NCBI GenBank assembly: GCA_035629175.1
Contig: DASPIL010000023.1
Coordinates: forward strand, 62,001-126,000
Reading direction: 5' to 3'
DNA length: 64,000 nt
Source of the DNA: Verrucomicrobiia bacterium
GTDB taxonomy: Bacteria; Verrucomicrobiota; Verrucomicrobiia; Limisphaerales; DASXHY01
Numbering within the stretch: the first letter of the stretch is position 1; every line of letters begins with the position of its first letter. Made by a program: the position numbers and the translations under genes. Positions 35,825 through 45,112 of the stretch are shown piece after piece. Below the pieces are notes generated by a model, which was given only the letters and a program-made list of their open reading frames with translations, was not told where the DNA came from and did not search any database.

Positions 35825-37537
35825 ATGCCCCAGCTTTTAATCGACATTGCTCTCTGCATTATTGCCGCGTGGGTTGTGGGAGTGGGCGCGCACCTGTTGA
35901 AACAGCCGCTCCTGCTCGCGTATCTGCTCGCGGGTTTTCTCATTGGGCCGGCTTGCTTCAAGTGGGTCACGGACCAGGCTTCGATCGCAACAATTTCCGA
36001 GATTGGATTGATCCTCCTGTTGTTCATGATCGGCCTCGAGCTGGATCTCAAGAAGATGTTCAGTTCCGGAAAGGCGATCAGCATCACAGGCTTTGTGCAG
36101 GTGTTCGTGTCGATCGCGCTGGGCTGGGCGTTCTTCTGCATCCCCATCTTTTTCGCGACGCGACTCGAGGCTTTGTATCTGGCAGTGGCGGCCGCGATGA
36201 GCAGCACGATCATCATCGTGAAGGTGTTGTACGACAAACACGAGCTCGACACGCTGGCGGGGCGGATCACGCTCGGCATCATGGTGCTGCAGGATCTCGT
36301 GACGATCATGTTCCTCGCGATCCAGCCGAACCTCAGCGATCCGCGGCTGGCTGCCCTGGCGTTGGCTTTCGGCAAGGTATTTATGCTCATCGGGATCGGT
36401 TACGTCGTAAGCCGGTTTATTTTGCCGCCGATCTTCAAGTTCGCCGCGCGTCTTCCGGAACTCATCCTGATTGGGGCACTCGCGTGGTGTTTTGCAATGG
36501 CTGGCTTTGCTGGAACGATCGGACTTTCGTCAGCCATGGGAGCTCTCATCGCGGGCGTGATGGTATCCACATTTCCCTACACGCTCGACGTGGCAGCCAA
36601 GGTCACCACGTTGCGGGACTTTTTTGTGACGCTGTTTTTCGTGGGCCTTGGGATGGCGATTCCCATGCCCACATGGGAACTCCTCCTGCTGATGCTGCTG
36701 TTCAGCATGTTCCTCGTGGGCAGCCGGCTGGTGACGGTTTTCGTTCCGCTGCACCTTATGAAGATGGGTCACCGCGCCAGCCTCATTCCGGCGATCAACT
36801 TTTGCCAGCTGAGCGAGCTTTCAATGGTGCTGCTCGCATTGGGACACAAGAGTGGCGACGTTTCGCCGCGATCAATGGGCGTTGCGTCTCTGGCCTTTGC
36901 GTTTCTCGCCGTGGATTCCACCTATGCGATGTTTGGAAGCGAAGCGATCCTGCGCAAGACATCGCCATGGCTTACGCGGCTTGGCTTCCGCGACTTGCCT
37001 GAAGCGCCGTCAGCTACCCCAGCTGCGGTGGTCCAGAAGAAGCGGATTTTCATTCTCGGGTTCTCCTGGACGGCCAGTTCGTTGCTGGATTCCATCCTCC
37101 GCGAAAAGGCTGCGATGGTGCCTGAGTTGCAGGTGATTGATTTCAATCCCCAGGTGATCTCCGAACTGCGCAGGCGCGGGGTCAAAGTGACTTACGGCGA
37201 CATCAGCCGGCGCGACGTGCTGCTGCAGGCGGGAATCACTGAAGCCGAAATTATTATCTGCACGCTGCCTGACATCATCCTGAAAGGTGCGAGCAACCTG
37301 AAACTGCTTCGGCAGCTGCGTGAACTGAGTCCAGCAGCGCAGATCATTGTGCACGCCGAGAAGTTATCGAACATCGTGCCGCTCTATGGTGCGGGGGCAA
37401 GTTACGTCAGCGTTCCGCGACTGCTCGAAGCCGCTGACCTGGTCGGTGTGATCGAAGCAGCGAATAAGGGTTTGCTCGAGGAGAAGCGCAAAGAACAACT
37501 CGACGAACTGGCAGAGCGCGACGAGGTGGTTCCCTAA
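35825..37537 (+). CDS. KefB/KefC-type cation:proton antiporter with RCK domain
   Basis: 570 aa. About 12 membrane segments of the CPA2 exchanger fill residues 1-385, with LLAYLLAGFLIGPACF, GLILLLFMIGLELDLKKM and GFAGTIGLSSAMGALIAGVM. A linker leads to an RCK_N/TrkA-N domain (RIFILGFSWTASSLLDSILR, about 400-520) where VIDFNP supplies the ligand-binding acidic residue. The dinucleotide glycine motif is weak (GFSWTASS rather than GxGxxG), so NAD binding is uncertain. It probably exports K+ or Na+ against protons under stress. Confidence 0.9.
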   Translation: MPQLLIDIALCIIAAWVVGVGAHLLKQPLLLAYLLAGFLIGPACFKWVTDQASIATISEIGLILLLFMIGLELDLKKMFSSGKAISITGFVQVFVSIALGWAFFCIPIFFATRLEALYLAVAAAMSSTIIIVKVLYDKHELDTLAGRITLGIMVLQDLVTIMFLAIQPNLSDPRLAALALAFGKVFMLIGIGYVVSRFILPPIFKFAARLPELILIGALAWCFAMAGFAGTIGLSSAMGALIAGVMVSTFPYTLDVAAKVTTLRDFFVTLFFVGLGMAIPMPTWELLLLMLLFSMFLVGSRLVTVFVPLHLMKMGHRASLIPAINFCQLSELSMVLLALGHKSGDVSPRSMGVASLAFAFLAVDSTYAMFGSEAILRKTSPWLTRLGFRDLPEAPSATPAAVVQKKRIFILGFSWTASSLLDSILREKAAMVPELQVIDFNPQVISELRRRGVKVTYGDISRRDVLLQAGITEAEIIICTLPDIILKGASNLKLLRQLRELSPAAQIIVHAEKLSNIVPLYGAGASYVSVPRLLEAADLVGVIEAANKGLLEEKRKEQLDELAERDEVVP

Positions 37538-37665
37538 ATACGAAGGCGGGTTGGAGTCTTGGTTGCATCAAGGTGTGTCTCCTCAACGCCGCACACGCTT
37601 GGAGAACCCGCCCAGCAGGTCAATGGAATACTGTGCCGCGCCGATCCCCGCGGTAGACGACGGCC

Positions 37666-39216
37666 TCAACCCTTTAAAAGCGCATTGACTCGCGATATTA
37701 CAGCGGGATCCATCGCAATTCCGGGTGGCCAGGGGCGCTTGAATCCTTCTCCCGCCAGCTTCCGTGTCGCATCGATTCCCAACTTGCTGCCCACTGCGAT
37801 TTCACTGGTCGCATGATCGAGCACATCAGCCGGGCCCTTTGTGAAGATGCTGTCACGCTGCGGGTCCGTATTGGCGCACAGACGAAACAGGACCGCGCTT
37901 GTGTCGTGCACGTTTACGTCGTCGTCCACGATGATGATGTATTTCGTGAACATCATCTGCCCCATGCCCCAAAGCCCGTGCATGATCTTGTACGCCTGCA
38001 TCGGGTAGGTTTTGCGGATGCTGACGAAAACGAGGTTGTGAAAAACGCCTTCAGCGGGAAGCGCGATGTCGATGATCTCCGGGAAGTTCATCCGGAAAAT
38101 CGGCAGGAACAATTTCACGGACGCCCCGCCCATATAGAAATCCTCCATGGGTGGCACTCCGACGATGGTTGCTGGATAAACTGCATCCTTCCGATGGGTG
38201 ATCGCGGTGACATGAAACACCGGGTACGGTTCGAGCAACGTGTAGAATCCAGTGTGATCGCCGAAAGGCCCTTCGTCCCGCAGCGGTTCCGTTGGATCGA
38301 TGTAACCTTCGATGACAAAATCGCAATTGGCAGGCACCTCGAGGTCGTTTGTTTCGCATTTAACCAGTTCGACTGACTTCTTACGCAGGTAACCCGCCAG
38401 GAGAAATTCATCCAGGCCATCGGGAAGCGGCGCAGTGGCGCAGAACGGAAACATGGGATCACCGCCAAGAAATATGCTGACAGGCATCCGCTGTCCTGTC
38501 TCGTAATAGCGGCGGCCGTGCCGTGCGGCAACCTTCTGCAGCTGCCAATGCATCCCCGTGGTTTGTTCGTCGTATACCTGGATGCGATACATGCCGACGT
38601 TCCGTTCGCCCGTGTCAGGATCGCGGGTCACAACGCACGGCAACGTGACGAAGCGTCCTCCGTCGAGCGGCCAGCATTTAAGAATCGGCAGATTGAGCAG
38701 CGTGGGCGGAGCAGGGGAGGTAGGGGGCAAAACGACAGGGCCCGGCTGGTGAACGGCGCTGGCGACGGGCGGGGATTTCGCGCTGGGTGCAGAAATGGGT
38801 TCGTTAAACCTATGAATGACTTCCTTGCACGGGCCGTCCTTGACGATCTTCGGCTTCGCATGGCGAAGATCCATTGCTGTGGAAAGCAGCTTGAGGGTTT
38901 CGCGAAAAGATGTGGGCGGTTTGGCTTTCATCAGCGATTCCAATTCCGCTGCGACAATCTCAACGCTGTCGGCGCCCATGCTCAACGCCATGCGTCGGTG
39001 CGATCCGAAGGTGTTGATGGCGACTGGGAAGGGGCTGGGTTTTCCGTTGATGGTCGGCTTCTCAAAGAGCAGCGCCTTTCCACCGTTGGGCGATTTCATT
39101 GCGCGATCCGCGATTTCAGTGATTTCCAGTTCCGTCGCGACAGGTTGCGAAATGCGCTTGAGTTCGCCAACGGCGTCAAGGTGGTTCACCCACGCGCGAA
39201 AGGAGTCGAATGCCAT
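37666..39216 (-). CDS. UbiD-family prenylated-FMN-dependent decarboxylase
   Basis: 516 aa. The Glu-Arg-Glu catalytic network is visible in VIEGYIDPTEPLRDEGPFGD (Glu303, Arg313, Glu315). GGDPMFPFCATAPLPDGLDE and HLHxxx-type membrane-free C-terminal core segments fit UbiD. Residues about 139-173 are an unusual insertion rich in Pro, Ser and Ala, absent from the UbiD pattern I know. It would decarboxylate an aromatic acid, possibly in quinone synthesis (UbiD or the futalosine-pathway homolog); no UbiX or other quinone gene is near. It is convergent with the antiporter. Confidence 0.9.
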   Translation of the reverse strand: MAFDSFRAWVNHLDAVGELKRISQPVATELEITEIADRAMKSPNGGKALLFEKPTINGKPSPFPVAINTFGSHRRMALSMGADSVEIVAAELESLMKAKPPTSFRETLKLLSTAMDLRHAKPKIVKDGPCKEVIHRFNEPISAPSAKSPPVASAVHQPGPVVLPPTSPAPPTLLNLPILKCWPLDGGRFVTLPCVVTRDPDTGERNVGMYRIQVYDEQTTGMHWQLQKVAARHGRRYYETGQRMPVSIFLGGDPMFPFCATAPLPDGLDEFLLAGYLRKKSVELVKCETNDLEVPANCDFVIEGYIDPTEPLRDEGPFGDHTGFYTLLEPYPVFHVTAITHRKDAVYPATIVGVPPMEDFYMGGASVKLFLPIFRMNFPEIIDIALPAEGVFHNLVFVSIRKTYPMQAYKIMHGLWGMGQMMFTKYIIIVDDDVNVHDTSAVLFRLCANTDPQRDSIFTKGPADVLDHATSEIAVGSKLGIDATRKLAGEGFKRPWPPGIAMDPAVISRVNALLKG

Positions 39217-39267
39217 GGCGCGAAGCTAACGAAGCAAAGGGGTGAGAGCAAAGAGGCAAAGTTTCCA

Positions 39268-39325
39268 GGTCCTATGGGTCCTATAGGACCCATAGGACCC
39301 ATAGGACCCATAGGACCCATAGGCG
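39268..39325. repeat. 9-bp tandem repeats with a 32-bp perfect palindrome
   Basis: CATAGGACC is repeated in tandem at 39291-39317 (three perfect copies), flanked by TATAGGACC (39282-39290) and a partial copy up to 39325. The stretch 39268-39299 is a perfect 32-base inverted repeat made of two copies on each strand. It lies between the UbiD start and the promoter of the prepilin-like gene. The rest of 39217-39519 holds no gene. Confidence 0.9.
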
Positions 39326-39447
39326 TGATTCTCACGCGCGACGCGTGAAATTTGCGCGCGTTGGGGTCAAATTGCGTGATAAAACCGCAGAAAAGCCAAT
39401 TAAATCGCTGGTGGTACCGGCATTGCTAAAGGAGAGTTAGATACGGG

Positions 39448-39475
39448 TTGACAGTGAAAGTGGATTCCCTAGAGT
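39448..39475 (+). promoter_or_regulatory. Sigma-70-type promoter of the prepilin-like gene
   Basis: A perfect TTGACA (39448-39453), 16 bases, then TAGAGT (39470-39475, four of six matches to TATAAT). It lies 45 bases before the ATG at 39520. The matching strong terminator at the other end suggests a well-expressed monocistronic gene. Confidence 0.5.
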
Positions 39476-39519
39476 TCGCGGACTGTTTGACCACCAAACA
39501 ACGATAACCAAACGAAGAT

Positions 39520-40296
39520 ATGAAACGATTCACCAACAAAATTCGAGCGTTCACCCTGATTGAGCTGCTCGTCGTTATCGCGATCATCGCGATTCTGGCG
39601 GCCATGTTGCTCCCCGCACTGGCCAAAGCCAAAGCCAAGGCGCAACGCATTAGCTGCGTGAACAGCCTCAAACAAGTCGGCCTTGCTTTCCGCGTCTGGT
39701 CCGGCGACAACAACGATCGCTATCCGATGTCAGTGGGTACCGCATCTGGCGGCGCGCAGGAATATGTCGGCCGTTCGAATGGAACCGGCGGCATCACCGC
39801 TCCGACCGCGGGTTATCAGCCCGGCCGTGTTTTCCAATCGATGTCAAACGAACTCTCCACGGCTAAGGTCCTGGTTTGCCCTTCGGACAATATTCATAAC
39901 AATGCAGCCACGAACTTCGGCAACCTCGACCTCCTTGGCGCGCTGAACCCGGCTCCGAACTCGGTCACCAAGATCAGCTACTTCATCGTCGGCGACGCTC
40001 TCGAAACCGATCCGCAGATCATCCTGACTGGCGACTGCAACATTGGTTCCGGCAGTGCAAACAACGGTGCTGCAACGGCTCGCTTCGGTTCCGTCACAGC
40101 CACTGGTTATGCTGCCACCTCAACCGCTGGTGGTAACACTGGCTGGGCATGGACCCAGAACGACCTGCACCAGAAAGCTGGTAACATCGGTCTGTCTGAC
40201 GGTTCCGTTCAGCAGGTAACGGTGAGCGGCCTCCGCGCTGCCCTGCTCCAGTCCACCAACACGGTGACCGGTCCAGTGTTCAACTTCATGCCTTAA
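39520..40296 (+). CDS. Prepilin-like protein with type IV pilin N-terminal methylation motif (H-X9-DG type)
   Basis: 258 aa. The prepilin peptidase site and helix are [20 protein letters not shown] (residues 10-29), with the Glu at +5. The rest is a secreted beta-rich domain containing [18 protein letters not shown] and an end with [17 protein letters not shown], the 'H-X9-DG' C-terminal motif common in Planctomycetes and Verrucomicrobia. It stands alone with its own promoter and terminator and no secretion genes nearby. It may be a structural pseudopilin or a surface protein using the same export path. Confidence 0.93.
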   Translation: MKRFTNKIRAFTLIELLVVIAIIAILAAMLLPALAKAKAKAQRISCVNSLKQVGLAFRVWSGDNNDRYPMSVGTASGGAQEYVGRSNGTGGITAPTAGYQPGRVFQSMSNELSTAKVLVCPSDNIHNNAATNFGNLDLLGALNPAPNSVTKISYFIVGDALETDPQIILTGDCNIGSGSANNGAATARFGSVTATGYAATSTAGGNTGWAWTQNDLHQKAGNIGLSDGSVQQVTVSGLRAALLQSTNTVTGPVFNFMP

Positions 40297-40327
40297 GCAT
40301 CGAAGCTGAGTCTTTAGAATATTTCAC

Positions 40328-40350
40328 AAGGGCGCCTTCGGGCGCCCTTT
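40328..40350 (+). terminator. Intrinsic terminator of the prepilin-like gene
   Basis: AAGGGCGCC (40328-40336), a TTCG tetraloop, GGCGCCCTT (40341-40349) and a short T stretch. The perfect 9-bp stem with a UUCG loop is very stable. It lies 32 bases after the stop codon. Confidence 0.85.
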
Positions 40351-40454
40351 CTGCGTACCCAAATCAGGACCGCGGGTTCAGCATGCTCGGCGGGTTCTTC
40401 GAAATCGCTGACGCTTGCATCAGTCACATGCTAAGCGGCGGGACGCGTGAGCCT

Positions 40455-41423
40455 CTATTGCAGCGCAGCGTTCGTGAGTCGAATGATCTCGGCGAGAGAA
40501 GTCGTTGGACGCGTCCTAGTCACCCGCGCCAGTTTGTCTGTGGTTGGCTTTCGACGAAGCATATCAGCGAAGCCTGGCGCATACGCGGTATCATAGGGGA
40601 CAAGTTCGACGGAAGAGGACGAACCCAGGACGTCGATCACGAGGTGCGCGAGTTCAAGGATGGAAACCTCCTCGGTGCTTCCCACGTTGAACACCTCGCC
40701 TCGTGCAGCAGGCGTTTCCTGGAGTTTCACGAGGGCGTCGACCACATCACTGACATGGCAGAAACAGCGCGTCTGTGAGCCATCGCCAAACACTCGCAAC
40801 GGCTCGCCTTTTCGTGCGGCTTCGATGAAGCGTGGCAACACCATACCGAACCGTCCCGTCTGGCGTGGGCCCACCGTGTTGAAAAGCCGCGCGATTGTCA
40901 CGGGCAGTCCGATTTCGCGCGAATACGCGAGCGCGAGAAATTCATCCATGAGCTTCGAGCATGCGTAACTCCAGCGCGCACAGTCGGGCGGCCCAATGAT
41001 GAGGTCGTCTGCCTCGCTGAAATCAGGCTTGTTGCTCTTCCCATACACCTCCGACGTTGAAGTCAGCAGGATCTGGGTTTTGTGGGCGGCTGCCGCCTGA
41101 AACAGAACCTCCGTTTCCCTGAAACTCGATTGCAAAACATGCAACGCCGAACGCACGACCAGTTCAACGCCGACCGTTGCGGCCAGGTGGAAAATCGAGT
41201 CCGCTGCCGCAACGAATTCATCGAGATGCGAACACGTGGATATCCGGGATTCGACCACGCGCAAATCAGGGTGGGTGGCGACTGGTTGCAGGTTGGCGAG
41301 GTTTCCCGTCGACAGATCGTCAACGACGGTGACTGAGCGTCCGCTGTTCAACAGGCGTTCGACCAGGTGCGACCCAATAAATCCCGCGCCGCCTGTCACG
41401 AGGATGTTCGCTTTGCGGTTCAC
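40455..41423 (-). CDS. NAD-dependent epimerase/dehydratase (extended SDR)
   Basis: 322 aa from a GTG at 41423 that overlaps the TGA of the amidase gene (ATGTGA). The upstream part of the longer open frame lies inside the amidase gene and is not protein-like. The nucleotide-binding motif is VTGGAGFIGSHL at residues 9-20. The catalytic set is Ser/Thr122-124 with Tyr153 and Lys157 (SYACSK). RLFNTVGPRQ and RCFCHVSDVVDAL fit UDP-glucuronate decarboxylase, dTDP-glucose dehydratase and UDP-sugar epimerase enzymes. It probably makes a nucleotide sugar for the cell surface; the exact reaction is not decided. Confidence 0.87.
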   Translation of the reverse strand: MNRKANILVTGGAGFIGSHLVERLLNSGRSVTVVDDLSTGNLANLQPVATHPDLRVVESRISTCSHLDEFVAAADSIFHLAATVGVELVVRSALHVLQSSFRETEVLFQAAAAHKTQILLTSTSEVYGKSNKPDFSEADDLIIGPPDCARWSYACSKLMDEFLALAYSREIGLPVTIARLFNTVGPRQTGRFGMVLPRFIEAARKGEPLRVFGDGSQTRCFCHVSDVVDALVKLQETPAARGEVFNVGSTEEVSILELAHLVIDVLGSSSSVELVPYDTAYAPGFADMLRRKPTTDKLARVTRTRPTTSLAEIIRLTNAALQ

Positions 41424-42475
41424 ATCAGGGCGCGGGCAACCGCCTCGGCAAGGCGCTGACGAAATTCCGGTGTATGAATGCGGGAGGCTTCGGCTGGATT
41501 CGACAAGTAACCTGCCTCGAGCAAAACGGCGGGACGATTTTGTCCGCGCAACACGCCGAGGAAGCGCGCCCGCCGAACACCGCGATCGACGAATCCACAT
41601 TCCTTCAGCAAGGCGCGATGGAGCAACATCGCGTATCGCAAATTATCCGCATCAAAACGGTTGTTCGGAAACACAGCGGCGGGATCATCCTCGTATTCGC
41701 GCGTCAGCGTTGACCGCATTCCCGTGGGTGTCAGGCAAAATGTTTCAAGGCCAGCCTGTTTGCCTCCGGAAGGCGCGGCGTTGAAATGCAGGCTGACGAA
41801 CAAGTCCGCACGGCATTGATCGGCGAACGCCACGCGCGCTGAGAGCGGGAGGTCCATGTCGTTCGTCCGCGTCAGGTAAACCTGCCATTGGTTTGCGCGC
41901 AACAGCGGTTCAAGGCGCAAGGCCCAGTCCAGCGTGTAATCCTTTTCATTGAACCCAGTAACGACGCTGCGGGTGCCGCCGTTGCCACCTCCATGGCCGG
42001 CATCAATCACAACAATGCGGGTTCCGGCAGGCGGAAGTGGGGCGGGCTGCAGCAGGGGTTCGAAATTTTTTTGAAGATCGAGTTCGTGGATGACGGGTTG
42101 GAAGTTCTCAAAGCGGACATCGAAACCGAGCCGGAATTCAGCCCCGTCCCATTTCGCCACCTGGCTTCGCGTGCGAATTTCAAACTGGCCCAGGGTTGTG
42201 TCCAGCCAGAACACAGGATTCCAGTTCGAAGGCGAACCGGAGAGGGGGCCCAATTGTTTTTCGGCAGCCCACTGGTTCAGGGGGATCCAACGCGGCGGCT
42301 GGGATTTCGGCGGTTGCATTCTGACTGGAGGATCCTGTGGCGGCGGAGCGAGCGTCTGCGACTCGCGCACTTCCTCTGGAAAAAACGCGGTCGTGGAATC
42401 GTCGGGTTCAGGCATGGTGGTGCACCCAGCCAGAAGAATGAGCCCGCTCAAAATAATCCGATCAACCCTCAACAC
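41420..42475 (-). CDS. Lipoprotein N-acetylmuramoyl-L-alanine amidase (Amidase_3)
   Basis: About 351 aa. Start is uncertain: GTG 42475 gives MLRVDRIILSGLILLAGC with a lipobox (LLAGC); TTG 42493 is the longer option. A proline-rich region and a beta domain (about 50-130) precede the zinc amidase domain: VVIDAGHGGGNGG, a Glu in GFNEKDYTLDWA, LFVSLHFNAAP and the catalytic Glu in AVLLEAGYLSNPAEA. It cleaves the amide between MurNAc and L-Ala in peptidoglycan, anchored to a membrane. It sits between the TPR protein and the SDR gene in one operon. Confidence 0.9.
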   Translation of the reverse strand: MLRVDRIILSGLILLAGCTTMPEPDDSTTAFFPEEVRESQTLAPPPQDPPVRMQPPKSQPPRWIPLNQWAAEKQLGPLSGSPSNWNPVFWLDTTLGQFEIRTRSQVAKWDGAEFRLGFDVRFENFQPVIHELDLQKNFEPLLQPAPLPPAGTRIVVIDAGHGGGNGGTRSVVTGFNEKDYTLDWALRLEPLLRANQWQVYLTRTNDMDLPLSARVAFADQCRADLFVSLHFNAAPSGGKQAGLETFCLTPTGMRSTLTREYEDDPAAVFPNNRFDADNLRYAMLLHRALLKECGFVDRGVRRARFLGVLRGQNRPAVLLEAGYLSNPAEASRIHTPEFRQRLAEAVARALM

Positions 42476-42527
42476 GCTGTCATTGTGGAACAAGGTTTCG
42501 ATGACTCAAGACGTTTCATGGTGTGCG

Positions 42528-44909
42528 TCAATTTTCTGCATTTCGAGTGAGAGGCCGTTGCTGACGATAGAGCGACGACGCTTCCTGCACGCGCGTCGCG
42601 AGATCTGCCTGGCCTTGTGCCGTGGCCAGGGCTTCGGCCTGGGAGGCAACCCGAATGGCTTCCTGGAAAGCGCCCGCTGCTGCGTGTGCAGCGGCGAGCG
42701 TGTGAAGCACTGGGGCGCGCTGGTGCTGAGTCAGTTCGGCGGCTCGTGTTGCCAGGTCCACTGCTGTTGCACCGTCACGAACCGTTTCGTTGCTTGCTGT
42801 CGCAAGCGCCCATGCGAGCCCATTCAACGCTTCGACTGAGTTCGGCGCGACATTGACTGCCGCTTTCAAATTCGTGACCGCGTTCTCTTCATTACCTGTT
42901 TCGAATTGCGCCAATCCCAGGAAAAGCCGCGCCTGTCCGTGCTCCGGTTTTCGGCGGATCACTTCTTCAAAGTGCATAGCCGCCGCCTGCGGATTGCCCT
43001 GCACGAACAACCGCCTCGCGAGATTAAACCGCGCATCCACGTGCTTCGGATCCACCTGCACCGCGCGTTGAAAGTAAGATGTGGCCTCTGGGAAGCGTCC
43101 CAATCGTTCCAAAGCCACGCCGGCATTGAACAGCGTGACGGCGTTCGTCGCATGAAAGCTTAGCGCCTTTTGATATTGGACGAGTGCGTCGGCATACCGT
43201 TGTTTGCGGACCAGGGCGGCGCCCAGATTGTTGTAGGCTTCGAGATAGGTGCTGTCGATCTTCAGGGCGCGTTGAAGATTGGTCATCGCCTCGTCCACTT
43301 CGCCCAACGCCGTTAGCGCTCCGCCGAGATTGTTATAGCCGTCGGGGTTATCCGGCTTTAATTCAATGGCCCGGCGGAACGCCTGCAGGGCCGCGTTGGT
43401 ATTGCCGCTGTGCATCAGCGCGCGGCCGTGCAGATTCTGGAAAATCCCGCTCGTTGGGTCGAGGGTCACGGCCAGATTGAGATTTTCCAGCGCCTCCTCA
43501 TGCCGGCCCATTCTCGATAACAGATCACCAATGTTTGCGCGGAAGAGCGGGTTCACGTCGTTGATTTCAATAGCGAGGCGGAAGAGTTTCAACGCGTCCT
43601 CCAGCCGATTGCGATCAGCGTAAGCCGCAGCAAGGTTGTTTGCTGCGATCGGGTTGTCACGGGTCACCGCAAGCGCGTGGCTGAAGATCGCCACGCTGTT
43701 CTGCCAATAACTAAGCTGAATCCGCGTCAGCCACGCGCAGGCAAGCACGAGCGTTGCCCCCGCGTAAAAGCTCGTGCTGTTTCGAAGTTGAAAACGCTGA
43801 AATAATTCGTGTGCAAGCCATGCAACCGCGATGAAGATGCCGATGGACGGAATATATGTGTAACGATCGGCCATGGACTGTGCGCCGACCTGCACCAATC
43901 CGATCACGGGGACGAGAGTTCCCAGATACCATAACCAGCCGAACGTGAAGTGAGGACGCCGCCTTGCCCAGAGCACCGCCAGCACCGAGAGGGCCAATAC
44001 GGCCGCCGCCCCGATTAGAAACGGCTGGATCAACCAGACTTTTGGCAGGGGATAGAACAGCGCCAGATCCTGCGGCCAGAACAGTTTTTTCAAGTAAGCG
44101 CCGTAGGCCGTGAAGACATTGGCGAGGCGCATCGTGACGGGCAGCGATTCCGTTCGCATCACCGCCCCCGCTGATTTCTGTGCCAGGAACGTGACCACGC
44201 TCATGGCAAACGTCAGCCCAAACCATGGGATTTTTTCCAGGGCAAGCTTCCAAAAACATCGGGAAAAGAAAGTTCGCCACCCCGTGTTCTCGACTCGTTG
44301 CAGCGGCCAGACATCGAAAAGCAGGAGAAGAAACGGCATCGTCACCAGCATCGGTTTGGCAAGCAGGCTGAGGACAAACCAGCCGAGCGCTGCCCAGGGT
44401 TGAACCCGGCGTCGCGGGTCCCGAACCCAGCGGGTGTACGCGAGGATCGATAGAAAACCGAAAAAAGTGCTCAGCACGTCCTTGCGTTCGGAAATCCAGG
44501 CGACCGATTCAACGTGAGTCGGATGCAACGCGAACAACGCAGCCACAAACAGGCTGCGCCACACAGCGCCAGTCATCCGAACGAGCAGGACAAACAGCAA
44601 GGAAGCATTTGCGCTGTGGATGAGCACATTCACCATGTGATGCCATCCGGGGCGGACTCCAAATAATTCGCAATCCAGCATGTGCGACAACCACGTCAAA
44701 GGATGCCAGTTGGCGATTTGGAAATCTCCAAAGGCCCACACCACGCCGTGCCAGGTGAGTCCCTGACGCACCACGGGATTGGAGTAGACGTAGTCGGGGT
44801 CGTCGAAGTTGACGAAGTCGAACGTGGCGACCTGCGCGTACACGGCGAGCGTCAGCAAGGCAAGGCCCAGCGAGAGCCATCCCACGCTTCGATTTGCGTC
44901 GTTCGACAT
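42528..44909 (-). CDS. Polytopic membrane protein with C-terminal TPR repeats (TMTC/PMT-like)
   Basis: 793 aa from the ATG at 44909 (MSNDANRSVGWLSLGLALL). The N-terminal half has about 10-11 membrane segments, with FDFVNFDDPDYVYSNPVVRQG and ANWHPLTWLSHMLDCELFG, the Asp-Asp loop of GT-C glycosyltransferases such as PMT and TMTC proteins. ALHPTHVESVAWISERKDVL is diagnostic of this bacterial group. From about residue 430 come at least nine TPR units (for example PDNPDGYNNLGGALTALGEV). It may transfer a sugar from a lipid carrier to exported proteins; this is inference. Confidence 0.88.
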   Translation of the reverse strand: MSNDANRSVGWLSLGLALLTLAVYAQVATFDFVNFDDPDYVYSNPVVRQGLTWHGVVWAFGDFQIANWHPLTWLSHMLDCELFGVRPGWHHMVNVLIHSANASLLFVLLVRMTGAVWRSLFVAALFALHPTHVESVAWISERKDVLSTFFGFLSILAYTRWVRDPRRRVQPWAALGWFVLSLLAKPMLVTMPFLLLLFDVWPLQRVENTGWRTFFSRCFWKLALEKIPWFGLTFAMSVVTFLAQKSAGAVMRTESLPVTMRLANVFTAYGAYLKKLFWPQDLALFYPLPKVWLIQPFLIGAAAVLALSVLAVLWARRRPHFTFGWLWYLGTLVPVIGLVQVGAQSMADRYTYIPSIGIFIAVAWLAHELFQRFQLRNSTSFYAGATLVLACAWLTRIQLSYWQNSVAIFSHALAVTRDNPIAANNLAAAYADRNRLEDALKLFRLAIEINDVNPLFRANIGDLLSRMGRHEEALENLNLAVTLDPTSGIFQNLHGRALMHSGNTNAALQAFRRAIELKPDNPDGYNNLGGALTALGEVDEAMTNLQRALKIDSTYLEAYNNLGAALVRKQRYADALVQYQKALSFHATNAVTLFNAGVALERLGRFPEATSYFQRAVQVDPKHVDARFNLARRLFVQGNPQAAAMHFEEVIRRKPEHGQARLFLGLAQFETGNEENAVTNLKAAVNVAPNSVEALNGLAWALATASNETVRDGATAVDLATRAAELTQHQRAPVLHTLAAAHAAAGAFQEAIRVASQAEALATAQGQADLATRVQEASSLYRQQRPLTRNAEN

Positions 44910-45042
44910 GGAACGGATGCTAGTGGACGGTGTGGCATGAGGCAAATCCGGCAGCATTGGGGACGCGCTTAGCATTAGGAGCGTTGCAAAAGTCAGGCCG
45001 GCAGTTTCGGTGAATAAATTTCCGAAATGAACTGTTGCGCAG

Positions 45043-45069
45043 TTGTTCTATTTGCGCCAAAACTATAAA
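45043..45069 (+). promoter_or_regulatory. Possible gltB promoter
   Basis: TTGTTC (45043-45048), 15 bases and TATAAA (45064-45069), in an AT-rich stretch 44 bases before gltB. The -10 box is good, the -35 poor and the spacing short. An inverted repeat, TTTCGG (45005-45010) with CCGAAA (45022-45027), lies just upstream and could be an operator. Confidence 0.35.
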
Positions 45070-45112
45070 AATTTTACTCATTTTTTGAGCCAGAAGCATT
45101 GAACCTACGACG

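Noticed and set aside
37545-37612. Inverted repeat GGCGGGTT/AACCCGCC between the antiporter and UbiD genes
   Set aside because: The loop is 52 bases and there is no T run, so neither a terminator nor a structured RNA can be claimed.
38518-39348. Plus-strand frame ending in Gly-Pro-Ile repeats, like a collagen-type protein
   Set aside because: It is antisense to the UbiD gene for most of its length, and the repeats are just the 9-bp array at 39268-39325 read in one frame.
41424-41600. N-terminal extension of the SDR epimerase
   Set aside because: It lies inside the amidase gene and is not protein-like; the GTG at 41423 places the Rossmann motif at the usual distance.
44910-45112. Possible leader-peptide attenuator before gltB by analogy with thrS
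   Set aside because: No terminator hairpin with a T run and no Glu/Gln-rich short frame; only a weak promoter and an inverted repeat.
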